Positions 11,877 through 23,308 of a stretch of DNA of 64,000 bases are shown piece after piece. The stretch spans positions 62,001 to 126,000 of the forward strand of contig NW_026516681.1 in the NCBI RefSeq assembly GCF_025766255.1, read 5' to 3'. Source of the stretch: Zychaea mexicana. Its lineage: Eukaryota; Mucoromycota; Mucoromycetes; Mucorales; Lichtheimiaceae. Within the stretch, counting starts at the first letter, position 1; the number at the start of each line of letters is the position of its first letter. The notes beneath the pieces are model-generated. The model worked only from the letters and a program-made list of their open reading frames with translations, ran no database searches and had not been told where the DNA came from. The position numbers were made by a program, and so were the translations under genes.

Positions 11877-14800
11877 ATGGCGTCTGCCAAATTGATGGCA
11901 AAGCTACAAGCAAACCAGAATGCAGTAACGCAAATGGCAGAGCTTCACTCAAAGCAAGCTGCGACTCTGTCTCGAAGAAGCAACAACACCAACGGCACTG
12001 GTGCTGGTGGCACTGGTGGTAGCAGCAGTAACAAGGAGAGACGTCTTAATTGGCAAAGACAACAACAACAGCAGCAACAACAACAACGACAACGACAAGA
12101 AGTAAATGAAAACGAGACAGATCAGGTTCGAACAATTTCACTTTTCTTATGTGAACTTTTCTTGCTTCTAATGCTTTCTTTACTACAATTTAGCGATCGC
12201 TACGACGAGATGAAAAAGGTGCTTTTTATATAAAGAGTTTGCGCGAATCGAGGGAAGAGAAAAAGAAGTACCATCGTTAACACGCAAGAACTACTTAACA
12301 AATAGATTTACTAGCTCGTTATGCCAACGAACCACCGTCTTTAGTTCTTCATTTATATCCTACCTATTTTAAATTTGAACATGAGGTAATTCTTCTAATT
12401 ACTTGTTGTCATTGCAGCATATACGAGTGCGCGCGTATTACGCACGTTTAAACATACCAAACGAAATGAACGAACGCATACACACGTAAACACGCCTAAC
12501 TATCAACCTTTTAACACTGTTTTCAGGATGGGTTCTTTTCGTATAAAAGCCAGTTTAAGGTAACCAAAGCTACTTTTGTTGTCACTGTTTGCAAGCTAGC
12601 GAACTAGTTTTATTTACAGATATATTCGCAAAACGAATAGGATTTTTTAACCTGTATTAAAGAAAAACGACTTCCACCCGATCTGATGGACGTGCTCGAC
12701 GAAGCTTCGTGTCGATACTATGAAGGTGCGCTTATATATGAATAATAACGAAAACGAGAACGAAGAAGCCGGCAAAAACTCGTATCCCTTTTTTCCAGAG
12801 TAGCTTGCGGGGAAGGCTAGCATTAACTAACTGTTGTTGTACGTATAACTCAGGATGCCTAATTGTTGAAATACACGACCATCGCAAACCAGATAAACCA
12901 GCTCCATTAATTAAACGTGTCGCGATGCAGCCCACAGCTGAGAGTTTATGGACAGACATGTTGCTACTGAACGAAGAATGGGGATTCCCGTGGACAGAAG
13001 ACGTGGCGCTTGAAGTGGAATCCAAAGTGCTGGTAAGAAGTAGATCAACGTTGAATTGCGAATCCTGTGGATGCTGAAAGGGGAAAAGCTGGATGCTTAC
13101 ACGATGGATTATACAAATATATAGCTTGCAACGGAAGACCCTCTTTGCCTTGATCCGTCTATTCATGTTACGCGTATAAGTAATGCAATTGAGTATGCTA
13201 CTGGACATCGAAAGGTTAAACGACGGCAAAAGTGGAATTCCCTAGAACGGGAACAGAAGTTGGCTAAGAAGGCTGAAAATAATAAACTCATGACTTTGAT
13301 GGATAAGGTAAGCATATTTTTCATACCGCTGGGGGTAATGATGGAAGATTTCGTGTATGTGCATGTATCTTTGTAAAGGACAGTAGTGAGCGAAAGCTAG
13401 GACTAAATTTTCTTTCCTCTTTAGCGTGCCAAGCGATCATTCCCATTCGAGCCAAGGTAATATAAATTGTGTTGCTTGTTTTAGAATATTTGGGAATGCT
13501 AAGCTCCAAGGTTATTAACTAACTTCTGTCATAAGTTTTGGAAAGATATCATTCTTGTATGATTGGAGGTCAAAACGGCAAAAGTTGGATACCGAGCCAT
13601 TGCCATCTGTCGAGGTCAAGAAGAAAGGTAAAACTTGTCGAAAGGATCAAAAGACTAGCTTCTTGTTACGTTTTTGTTTTCTTACTGACTGGATTTGTTA
13701 AATATTCGAACGGAAAAAGGTGGGCGTAAGGTTGTTCTTGAACCGCCTAATTTACCAGATGGTCGCAAATGTGTTCGTACGATCCGGTTTGAGCGACCAG
13801 AAGGCGAAAGTAAGTCTTTTCTGTCGGATGGGATTTGTAATGTGACCATAGTAGAAATCATGGCTATTAAGACATAAAGTATAGAAACGGTTTTTACAGT
13901 TGTGGATTTGTTTATGCAAAACAACGAGTACGATGGCATATTTCGCTGGGGCACTGTATACGATACCAGTATCAACGGTGGCAATATCGAGTACGTTTTT
14001 CCTGCTCTGTTTGATATATGACAAGCGAGCGAGGCTTTCGATGTCACTGTGTTGAAGAAACGATGGATAGGAAACGGGAAAGAGTAACTAACGAGGAGGA
14101 ATGTTTTCAATTTTATTACTTACTAGGTTCAAGATTGGTCCAGAGTACCTTATGGAAACGTACACTGTCCATTTAAAAAGTACATATGGTTTATTCAATC
14201 GTCTGGTATCTGACAACAACATTGCGAATCCCGTACCACGGTCACCTTCTGTCGCTGGCCGTCTGGCTGCTGCTCAGGTGCAACAACAGCAACAGACACA
14301 GACACAGCAACAACAGACGCAACAACAGCAGCATCAGCAACAACAGTACAATTTTCAATTACAGCAGCTTCAAGCACAACAGGCGCGTGCAAAGCAACAA
14401 GGCAAACAACTGTCGGCGCAGCAGCTTAACATGCTGGCCCAAGCGCAAGCTCAGGCACATGCGGCTCAACAGGGTCAACTATCTCAACCCGGCGGTGCAC
14501 CACAAGTTTCTGCACCCACGACGTCCCAACAAGCACAGACACCGCAAGTGCAAGCCCAAACTTCACAGCCTCCACAACAACACTTAACGTCCCAGCCGCA
14601 ATCAAAGTCAAAGCAGAAACAGACCCAACTACAGCAACAGCAGGAAGCCGCTCAACAACAGCAACAGCAACAGCAACAAGTACCACCACAACCACAACAA
14701 CAGCAGCCACCCACGCCATCTTCACATACCCCATCAAGAAACTCTACGCCAACCCAACCCCATCTTGCGACACCAACGCAAGCACATGCCCCTACACCTT

Positions 14801-15474
14801 CTATGGCTCAAGCCAACCTTCCACGACAGCCACAACAACAACAACCGCCGATGGGTATGGCCAATGCTAGTGTGAAATCGCAACCTACTCCTTCCCAGTC
14901 ACATGCGCAACTCGGCACTCCACAGCAACAAACACAACAACCCCCTCAAACTCCACAACAGCATCATATCACTTCGCTACCTCCCCAATCCACCATGCAA
15001 TCCTTGGCGCTTCCGTTGCGTGCAACCACACAAATGGCAGCGCAGCATGCGCCTACCATGAGCTCGATGCCTCAGGGCGCGTACGTACCACCAGGCACCC
15101 CACATAACAATGCAGCTATGTTGGCCATGAACGGTATGTCTGCTGCTGCTACCGGTGCTGGTCCTGGCCGGCCGAATATGCCTACTGGAGTTGGAGCAAA
15201 CGGCCATGCACCAAGTCCTTCGCTTGCAGGTATGCAGCAAACGACACTGGCAAATGCGCTTGCTGCAAACAGTAACAATCCACAGCAACAACAGCAACAA
15301 CATCAACAGCAACAAATCAATTTGCAACGGATACAGCAGTTGCTTGCTTCGCGTGCCATCCCGCCTGGTGCAGCTCAGCAGTTATTAAGCCAATTTGCTG
15401 CGTCTGGAAATACCAGTTTATTACAGCAACAGCAGTTGCAGCAAGCAATAGCCAGTGCTCGTCAACAACAACAA

Positions 15475-15510
<36 letters not shown>

Positions 15511-16792
15511 ATGATGGGTGGTGGTAATCAACCATCGCCACAGCAGCCATTTCAACAGCAGCCAAGGGTAAAGTGTCTCACTATGTGTGTTATTATCATG
15601 ATATTTAAAAGCTAATGATAATCTAATGGTCTTGTACATATCGTCACTCATATAGCCACAGAATCAAGCTCAACAGATCCTGTCACAACTCTCGCCACAG
15701 CATCAGCAACAGATGGCAATGTGCATGATGCAACGACAACGGCTGACTACCATGCTTCAACAAGGCCAAATCACACAAGAAGTGTACCAGCAACAGCTGG
15801 GGTCAATACAGCAGCAACAGCACAGCATTCTTCAACAATATCAAGCCCGTCATCTGCAAGCACAAGCACAACAACAACAACAACAACAACAACAAACTCC
15901 TCAGCAACAGCATCAGCAAACCCCACAGCAAACCCCTCAACAAACCCCTCAGCAACCTCCACAACAGCTGCCACAACAACAGCCTCAAACCCCTGCTCAG
16001 ACACAGGCACAACAGTTACCACAGCAACAGTTACCGGCTCAGATACATGCTCAGTTACAAGCACAAGCCAGAGCCCTCCAAGCCCAACAAGCGGCGGCGG
16101 CGGCGGCTGCAGCACAAGGTCGCAATCCACAGTTGCAACAGCAACAGCAGCAGCAGCAACAACCGCAGCCTGGCCAACAGCAGCAACGGCAATTGACACC
16201 ACAACAAGCAGCTTTAGCCACGCAACAACAACAACAGCAATTGGCTGCTGGCAAGATACCTGGAATCAATCCCGCACAAATGAACCCACTGCAAGCCCAG
16301 CTATTACAGCAATTGATGATGCAACGGGGCAATATGGCAATGCGTGGCCGAGCTGGCCAACAGCAACAGCCTCCTGGTGCTGTTGGTGGTCAGCAGCAAC
16401 CTGGGCAGCAATTGACACCACAACAGATTGCATTATTCCAACGAGCCAACGCTATACGCGCCCAGCAGCAAGGCCAGCAACAAAATGCGAATGTACAAGA
16501 TCTGAGCAGGGCTCATATGCTCGCAGGGTTGAATCGGCACGCGGCTAATATGCAACAGAACAGTGGAGGTGGACAGCAGCAACAACCTCAGCAGCAGCGG
16601 CAGCAGCAGCAGTTTCCCATGAATTTGCAACAGCAGTATCACCAACAAGTTGCAGCTGCGGCAGCGGCTCAACAGCGTGCTTTAATGCAACAACAAGCTC
16701 AGCAGCAGCAGCAACAACAACAACAGCAACAGCAGCAGCAACAGCAGCAGCAAAACATGGGCATGGGAAATGCTGATCCATCAAGCCAGTAA
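11877..16792 (+). CDS. SPT20: SAGA complex subunit Spt20 with giant Gln-rich tail
   Basis: Thirteen exons (11877-12125, 12194-12218, 12306-12385, 12527-12559, 12641-12725, 12854-13032, 13125-13307, 13425-13456, 13536-13627, 13720-13809, 13900-13990, 14127-15567, 15656-16792) close to 1238 aa. The Spt20 domain lies at about 92-400: LLARYANEPPSLVLHLYPTY, KDFLTCIKEKRLPPDLMDVL, YEGCLIVEIHDHR, EEWGFPWTED, KRSFPFEPSFGKISF, KVVLEPPNLPDGRKCVRT, FKIGPEYLMETYTVHL. From about 430 onward the protein is almost entirely Gln/Pro/Ala with several pure Gln runs. Spt20 is a structural subunit of the SAGA coactivator in the nucleus. Exons 2, 4 and 8 are only 25, 33 and 32 nt. The start is the ATG in GCCATGG, preceded by a pyrimidine-rich leader. 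Confidence 0.93.
15463..15510 (+). repeat. CAA/CAG repeat, 16 Gln codons in SPT20
   Basis: An uninterrupted mixed CAA/CAG tract encodes 16 glutamines before MMGGGNQ. Several shorter tracts surround it from 14281 on. Confidence 0.95.
16700..16753 (+). repeat. CAG/CAA repeat, 18 Gln codons at SPT20 C-terminus
   Basis: A second long mixed CAG/CAA tract lies about 13 codons before the stop. The mixture of codons suggests selection for the amino acid or interrupted repeat expansion. Confidence 0.95.
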
Positions 16793-17246
16793 AATACGCA
16801 CATACATGATCACCACACTTACTCACTCACAAACCAAGCCAATCCATCATCTGTCATTGTCATCATCCGCTCTTAACTAGTAATAATATCTAATTTTCTC
16901 ATCTCCGTTTTTGTGCTTTCACATTCTTTTATGCATGTACATTCTGTTGCGTATACTCCATATTTAAAAAAAACCTCTTGAAAGAATGAGGCTCTTTTTA
17001 TTGATTACGATACTGTGGAATCATGGTGGGACAGGCGTTGGCGTGATGCAATATCCATTTCGGGCAACCGGATATCCAAACAGAGAGAAATGTTGTGTTC
17101 ATGCAGCCCAATTTTCGTCATCGTTGTAAGTTTTACAAGGAAGCGTTTTCTTTCTTTTATTTTGTTCTCTTCTTTGATTTTCTGTTATTCTTTTCTGAAT
17201 CAAAAGAAGAACTATTGATCCCGAACAAAACATAACTGACGCCGTG
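16793..17246. other. SPT20 3' flank and upstream region of F-BAR gene
   Basis: Short tandem intergenic stretch. It contains a poly-A run near 16968 and T-rich DNA at 17150-17200. An ATG-containing segment at 17102-17131 with a GTAAGT could be an upstream exon of the F-BAR gene, but every junction I tried gives a stop, so the start was placed at 17247. Confidence 0.35.
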
Positions 17247-19307
17247 ATGCCACCTAATTCTGTCAACGCTGAGTCTTCATTTCCTCCTCTTTCGTCCGTG
17301 GTATCGTTGGAAGAACATTTTTGGGTATGATGCTTACAGATATTGTATTTAACCAATTAACAATACAAGATAATGAGACGGGGAAGGGATAACAGCCATA
17401 GCTAATATACTGACATATCTACGCTCTTCTTTTGAAGACATGCGACAAGCAGGGTATGGATAAACTGGTCTCAAAAATCAAGCAATCGTATGATACCTTG
17501 GACGATATACTGGCGCTATATAATCAGAGGTAAGGACTATATCCGTGACATCTAATAATCAGCGAACTCTCCTACTAAATGAATGTACAGAGCATTATTC
17601 GAGCGTGAATATGGACAAAACTTGTTGAAGCTGAACAAAAAGGCGACAGCAAGAGATGAGCAAGGGCAAGAAGACAATGGTGCAGCCAATACTACTACTG
17701 CATCAACGCAGGCGATCCAAACCGTCTACCTAGAAATCGTCAAGTCTGCGCAGTCGCACATAGATATGGCCGGTAGGTTGGAGCAAGAAGTCGCCGGTCC
17801 GTTAAAGGAGTGGATCACAACACACCGTGGCGAGCTGGATAAGGTAAGATAAAATGCACACGCTCTTGCTCTCTTTCTCTGTATATGTATGCTTACTAAA
17901 CCAAATTTAATGACTCACTTAGCTGGTGGATGCTTTGGATACCATCTATGACGATAGACAGAAAAAAGTGAAGCAGCTTGTATTGGTACGCGAACAGTAT
18001 CAAATGCAGAGTGGAAGACAACCATCATCGATTTGTAAGTGGCAGCTATCTATTTTCTCAACTAATAAGAGACAAGATAATGACAATGCAAATGCCTGTG
18101 CGTATATCATTACTAGCAAGCGACTATCAGTCCGCCGTGGATGCAGCTGACAAGGCTGTGAGAGAATGGAACATTGCCTGGATAAAGGCTTGTCAGGTAG
18201 GCAATACTCATGCTAATTATATGATTAATATACCAAGTACGTATCACGAACTCACATTTTGTTACAACCCTCCTGCTTTTACTTTGTATAAAGCAAATGG
18301 AAGTTTTTGAACACGAGCGGATGGATATTCTTACAAGCAACGTATGGGATTACGCCAACTTATGCTCGGCACGGCTATTGGTGCAAGATGAATGGAGCGA
18401 AAAAATCCGTAGTCAGTTGGAGACCTGTACTATCGAAGAAGAATTGGTTCATTGTATCGAGAACCTTGGCACTAGTATTGGTAGCTCCACAGCACCTAGT
18501 AAGCTACTGATTTTAATTCTTGATGCTATCTGTTTCGCGGTATACGGTTGGAAACATCTACTAAAATAATTTTATAATCTCTTTCCTTGTCAAGCCACGT
18601 CTGACTATGTAGAGTTTTTCGCCAAAAAGTTCAAGCAAGAAGCTGTGCACAATAAACGACTGCCTCCACGACCACGGACTATGAGTAGCACGGCTACGAC
18701 AATGGTGAAGCAACCGGCAGTAGCATCCATTAATAAGCCCAACGAACAGCAAACTGCCAAGTGCAATAGCATGATGGTTAAACGGAAACCCCTGGCTACA
18801 AGTGACATGGGACTGGATGCGCTGCTCAAGAAATTCGAATCTTCAAACACCTTGACAAATAACAATAACGGCACCAGTATCGGTAGTAGTGGCAACAGTA
18901 ATAGTAGTGGTAGCAATAGTAGTCGTTCCGGCCTTCAAAAGCGATATGATGATAGGCCAACTACTGAAAAGCACACTCAAATCCAGCCTGCCCAGCATCA
19001 TGAACGAGAGGATCGAGCAATACCACAGCCGTCAACCAGTACCACCACCATGGAACACTCTGCTCATCACCAACAGCAGCAGCAGCAAATGATTAATCGA
19101 TCTGCTCACCCGAAACGAGATGATCGAGCGGTTGATTCACTTCAAGCAACTATGACTAATGCGCGTTCTGTCCATCAGTATCAAAAGAAACAACGAGACG
19201 AACGACCCTTACCGCCACCGGTCGATAGGTTCCAAACTGCTAGCACTAGCAAGAAACGAGACAACCGACCACCTCTTGAACCAAATCAAACACAGGCACC
19301 AGCACCC

Positions 19308-19339
<32 letters not shown>

Positions 19340-20555
19340 GCAACAACCTCGTGGTAGTATGGCAAACGACAACCAACAAGCAATTATTCCCATGCAACAA
19401 CAACATCAGCAACAGCCACCGAAGTCACCTAGACCACAGCCACAGCAACTCCAAGACTCGCGGTCGCCTTCAATGAAGCCATCCACATCTACTGCAACAA
19501 CAGGAACGTTACCTAGCAATGTTCACAACTCAATGACACCGCCAAGGCAAAGCTCCATAGCAACTGCTCCGTATTCTCCCGTCAACATGCATCCACCCCA
19601 CTCACCAGCCATGGTTCCTGTTTCACAACCACCCTCATCCTTTTCCCAGCCGCATCCGTCGCCACAGTCGAATATGATGGCACCACCTCATTCGCCGATG
19701 ATGATGGCTGCTGGTGGTTCTGCTGCTCCTTCGCCTCTTCATTCACCAGCCATGACACATCAACCACTGCCTCCTCCTCTAAACATGATGCACTCACCAG
19801 CAATGCAACCAACCACTTTGGCGATGACGACAGGTCCAAGCATGATGGCAGCCCCACATTCACCGATGATGGCCCCTTCGTCCCCTGCCATGATGACGAC
19901 ACATATGCACTCACCTGCGCCACATTATACTTACCCGCAACCAGCGAGTCCGATGGCCGCTCCACACTCACCCAACATTCCGCCGTCAAATGCTAATGGG
20001 TCCTCACCATGGCCTGCATCAAGCCCGTACTACTACAACAACAACAATAATAATAATAATAGCAAACCAACTAACTCTCCGTTGATGATGCCGACAGGAT
20101 CATCCTTAGCGACAACTCCGCAAGCAGCGGCCCCTCATGCAGATGATCACCATCAACAACAACAGCTGCCAGATGGCAGGCCAATCATGTTTTGGGGTGA
20201 GTTTATAAGGGGCTATTTTGGAGAAGAGAAAAGGGGTGAGGGGGTGACGAAGGAATAAGACTAACTGCTAATGACAGCTATGTGCGAGCACAAAATAAAT
20301 GGAGCGAAGCCATACTAACTACGTTTATTTTTCTAATACTACTATTACTATTGCATATCCGATATAGTACGAGCCAAGTATGACTATCTTGCCAACGAGG
20401 AGACGGAGATTTCTTTCAAACGCGGTAGTTTGTTTGCTGTTGTCGGAATGTCCCAAGACGAAGGCTGGTGGAATGCAGTACTGTGGGATGAAACGTGGCA
20501 TTGCACTCGTGGACTAGGCTGTATTCCCAGCAATTACATAGAAATTATGGCTTGA
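17247..20555 (+). CDS. F-BAR and SH3 domain protein (Hof1/Cdc15/Imp2-type)
   Basis: Eight exons (17247-17324, 17438-17529, 17591-17843, 17923-18034, 18117-18196, 18294-18498, 18595-20196, 20368-20555) give 869 aa. The F-BAR domain covers about residues 20-270: EEHFW, GMDKLVSKIKQSYDTLDDIL, FEREYGQNLLKL, AADKAVREWNIAWIKACQ, FEHERMDILTSNVWDYANL. A long Ser/Pro/Gln/His-rich linker follows, with repeated HSPxM motifs (about 570-740) and a 12-codon TCA-type Ser run. The last exon is a complete SH3 domain: KYDYLANEETEISFKRG, DEGWWNAVLW, LGCIPSNYIE. This architecture is that of cytokinesis scaffolds that bend plasma membrane and bind formins and septation factors. Bzz1/Toca-type proteins are alternatives. 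An AATAAA lies about 13 nt after the stop. Confidence 0.9.
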
Positions 20556-22620
20556 ATAATACCAATAAATACTATTATTACATATTATGAAAAGTTGGCA
20601 TGCTGTACTACTACGAAGGAGTATGCATTTTCTACCTCCTTCCTGTTCCATTAGCTCATCTGTCGTGTCTTTACAATTACTTTCTTTATGCTTTTCAACG
20701 CACCTTGACAAAAAAAAACGGCATTGTAACGTGCATAATAAAAACCTATAAGGAGAATAATACACATTGCCGACAATGATAGTGAGGATTTGTTATTTCA
20801 TTTAGCGCGTGGCTTTATTTGTTGTTTTGTATCAATTGTATGTCAGATTGCTAAGCTAATAAAGTGGGAATATACACAGAAAAGTGGGATTGATGGTGCC
20901 ACTCACGGCAATAATAGCATTCAACAAGTTTTCTTTTCATGCTTGTTTGTATTCTTTTAGTCTGGAAATAATTCATTCATTCTCAACTTTTTATTGCTAT
21001 AACTATACGACGTATTGCCGCTACGCATATTCGCTTCTTTTTTTTTGTGTGCGTGAAAAGAACCCCTTATTTTTCCCCGCCATATGTATTATTTTGAGTC
21101 CCCTGCAGGAAGTAGCCGTAACGTATATATATGCACCATGAACGCATCATCACCATCGTTATTGTCTTCCGAACGCCACGGAACACGATATTCAAAATGT
21201 CCCATGTATATTGCGGAGCGTGTGTACTGTATATGTAATATTATATAGCTTGTTTTTTTTATGTGGGGAAAGACATTGGGGGTGTGGCATGCATTATGAT
21301 GGTGCTTGGTTCTTTTGCCCAATCGCTGCTCTAAATGATAATAACAAGTACCAATAACAATTATTGTTATCAGACTAAGAATGACAATGCCACCAGCACC
21401 AGTCAGGGGTGAGCCCAAAGCATTGTGGTGCGGGGAGAATTAGGGGATTTGTGGGAGATGTTAATGCTGTTGTCGCTGTCGTCAGCTAAAGTGATACAAG
21501 CTAAACAAGATCATGGGGGTTCCCTCGTGCGTGTTTGTATGCAGTCATGTACACTCACTGCACCCTCTCTATCTCTCTCTTCCTTCATCTTCCGCTGCTT
21601 GTGTTTGTATTCAAAACACGAATCTTAAGAAGAAAGAGAAGGAGAAAGAATATATGCGGTGTTTGCATGAAAGAAACCTTCCATAATAAATACATTGTTT
21701 TCGGGTTTGCCCCATCAGGATTGATAAGAAGTTGAGTTTATATCATTGGCCAAATCGTTTTTCATATGTTTATTGGTGTGGTTGTTGTATACAGTAGTAG
21801 AGAAGACGAGGAAGAAATATATATAGTGAGGAAAAGAAGATAAAGAGCGCGGCTCGAAACGAAGAAAAGAGATGTAATACAAAGAGAAATAGAGAGAAAT
21901 ATGTGGTGTTTGTATGTACATAGGAACATGTATGTACGTAGAGGAGACGGTGATATGTATAGATGTCGGGGGGCGCCATCATCAGTTTATGCGTGCGCGT
22001 GCGCGTGAGAGCAGAGAATGAAGAAACAAGTGGAAGGTATGTTATGTATGGTGTTTAGACAAAAAGAGAAAATAAAAAAAGAAGTGTAAGTTGTTAAAAG
22101 ACATGAAAACCATCCCGAGGGTTGAAAAGAAGAAGGGTATAATATGTACATATCGTAGAGAAAGAGAAAGAGAAAGAGATAATGAAAGGTAGAAAGAAAC
22201 ATATACATGGAATAACTGGCTTGCGCAGCCATAAAGAGGAAGGGAAACGGTGGTATACGATGAGAGTAGTAGTATGTAGGCGGCACGAAAAAGAAATATA
22301 GAGTGGATGTAGTAGTTAGTAATAGGAGTAATGGCTAGAAGAAATCACGGTATGAATAGAATAAAGAAGGATTGAGGGAATCCAAAAGGGATATACACAC
22401 ACGAAGAAGAACAAAAGATGGGGTGAATATATACGCATAATAAGCACAAGAACGAATGAAGGAAGGAAAGAGGGATAAAATTAAAGATGGTTGCTAGGTC
22501 GGTAGGTCCTTGTTGCATGATGATGTATCACCAACTCGAAGCGTAGAGCAATTATCTTCTACGGACCGTAGGGCACCAGAACTCGTGGCTATCAGATACG
22601 ATGCAAAAGACAATGTTAAT
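20556..22620. other. 2-kb intergenic stretch with a long purine-rich tract
   Basis: The first part is the 3' flank of the F-BAR gene (AATAAA near 20567). From about 21600 to 22470 the plus strand is strongly purine-rich (GAAGAAAAGAGA, AGAGAAAGAGAAAGAGA), with an alternating GCGTGCGCGTGCGCGTG stretch near 21990-22005. No gene is supported. On the minus strand the tract would be a long pyrimidine-rich 3' region of the small ORF at 22689-22892. Confidence 0.45.
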
Positions 22621-22688
22621 TCACTCGGTCAAGACATATTCAGGGCCATCTGTTAATGCTGGTAAGTCCAGCTGGTGTAATGGCAAAG

Positions 22689-22892
22689 TCAATACCTAAA
22701 GCGAGTTACGTCGACGCCGCAACCGGCACAGAAACCATAGTAGCTGTTTGTTGCCATGGTGATCAGCATTGAAGAAGCGGAGGATGAGATCGAGTTGCTA
22801 TGGATAACGGCGGCGTTGTCGTTGGAGGTGGTGGTTGTATTGTACACGGTGTTGTTGTTGTTGTTGTTGTTGTTGTTATTGTAAGAGCACAT
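22689..22892 (-). CDS. small Asn-rich ORF, possible short gene
   Basis: A 67-codon ATG ORF begins MCSY followed by ten Asn codons from a GTT/AAC repeat, then Thr/Ser-rich sequence and YGFCAGCGVDV near the end. Upstream on the same strand there is a TATAAAAAG-like element (around 23010) and a pyrimidine-rich leader with CTAAACACA just before the ATG, which suggests a real start. Past the stop another frame (VLTLPLHQLDLPALTD..., to a stop at 22621) opens directly after a TTTAG acceptor-like site, so a spliced C-terminus is possible but no donor is convincing. Function unknown. Confidence 0.35.
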   Translation of the reverse strand: MCSYNNNNNNNNNNTVYNTTTTSNDNAAVIHSNSISSSASSMLITMATNSYYGFCAGCGVDVTRFRY

Positions 22893-23308
22893 TGTGTTTA
22901 GTATGGTGGAAGAAGATGCTTATGCGATGGAAATATATGGTACAGGAAGATTGAAGAGAATTATGTCGAGTGAGGGAAAGCTGTGTGATCTGACAGCAAC
23001 TCACCCTTTTTATATGTTATTGCCCCTTTCCGGATTTGTTCATCGAGTACATCCGCTTTTATTATTCTCATTATTATCGGTAAGCGAACCCTGTTTTTTT
23101 CCTTTTGCAATCCCCCCAGATGCTCCCACAAGAATCTAAAACTTGTTGCTCACTCTCTTCTGTAAGGCACCCCAACCCCACCCCCGCCCCCGATCAATTG
23201 GGAAAGCCCTCTTGCCTCAAATTGGATAGATGCGCAAGTGGAAAATAAACAGCGCACACCACACACACTCATACACGCAATTGCACTCCGATTGTATGCA
23301 ACAGTACG
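22893..23308. other. intergenic: promoter side of the small ORF, 3' flank of BUD6
   Basis: Contains the TATA-like ATATAAAAAGG (minus strand) and a pyrimidine-rich leader before the ATG at 22892. It also contains a CCCCACCCCCGCCCCCG run near 23173-23190. No other gene is seen. Confidence 0.4.

Noticed and set aside
15713..16548. Long Thr/Ser/Ala-rich alternative frames and minus-strand Val/Ala/Leu-rich ORFs across SPT20
   Set aside because: They are frame shadows of CAA/CAG repeats, and the Gln frame closes phase with the upstream Spt20 domain.
17102..17246. Upstream exon for the F-BAR gene starting at the ATG at 17102
   Set aside because: All GT-AG combinations tried produce a stop before the conserved region.
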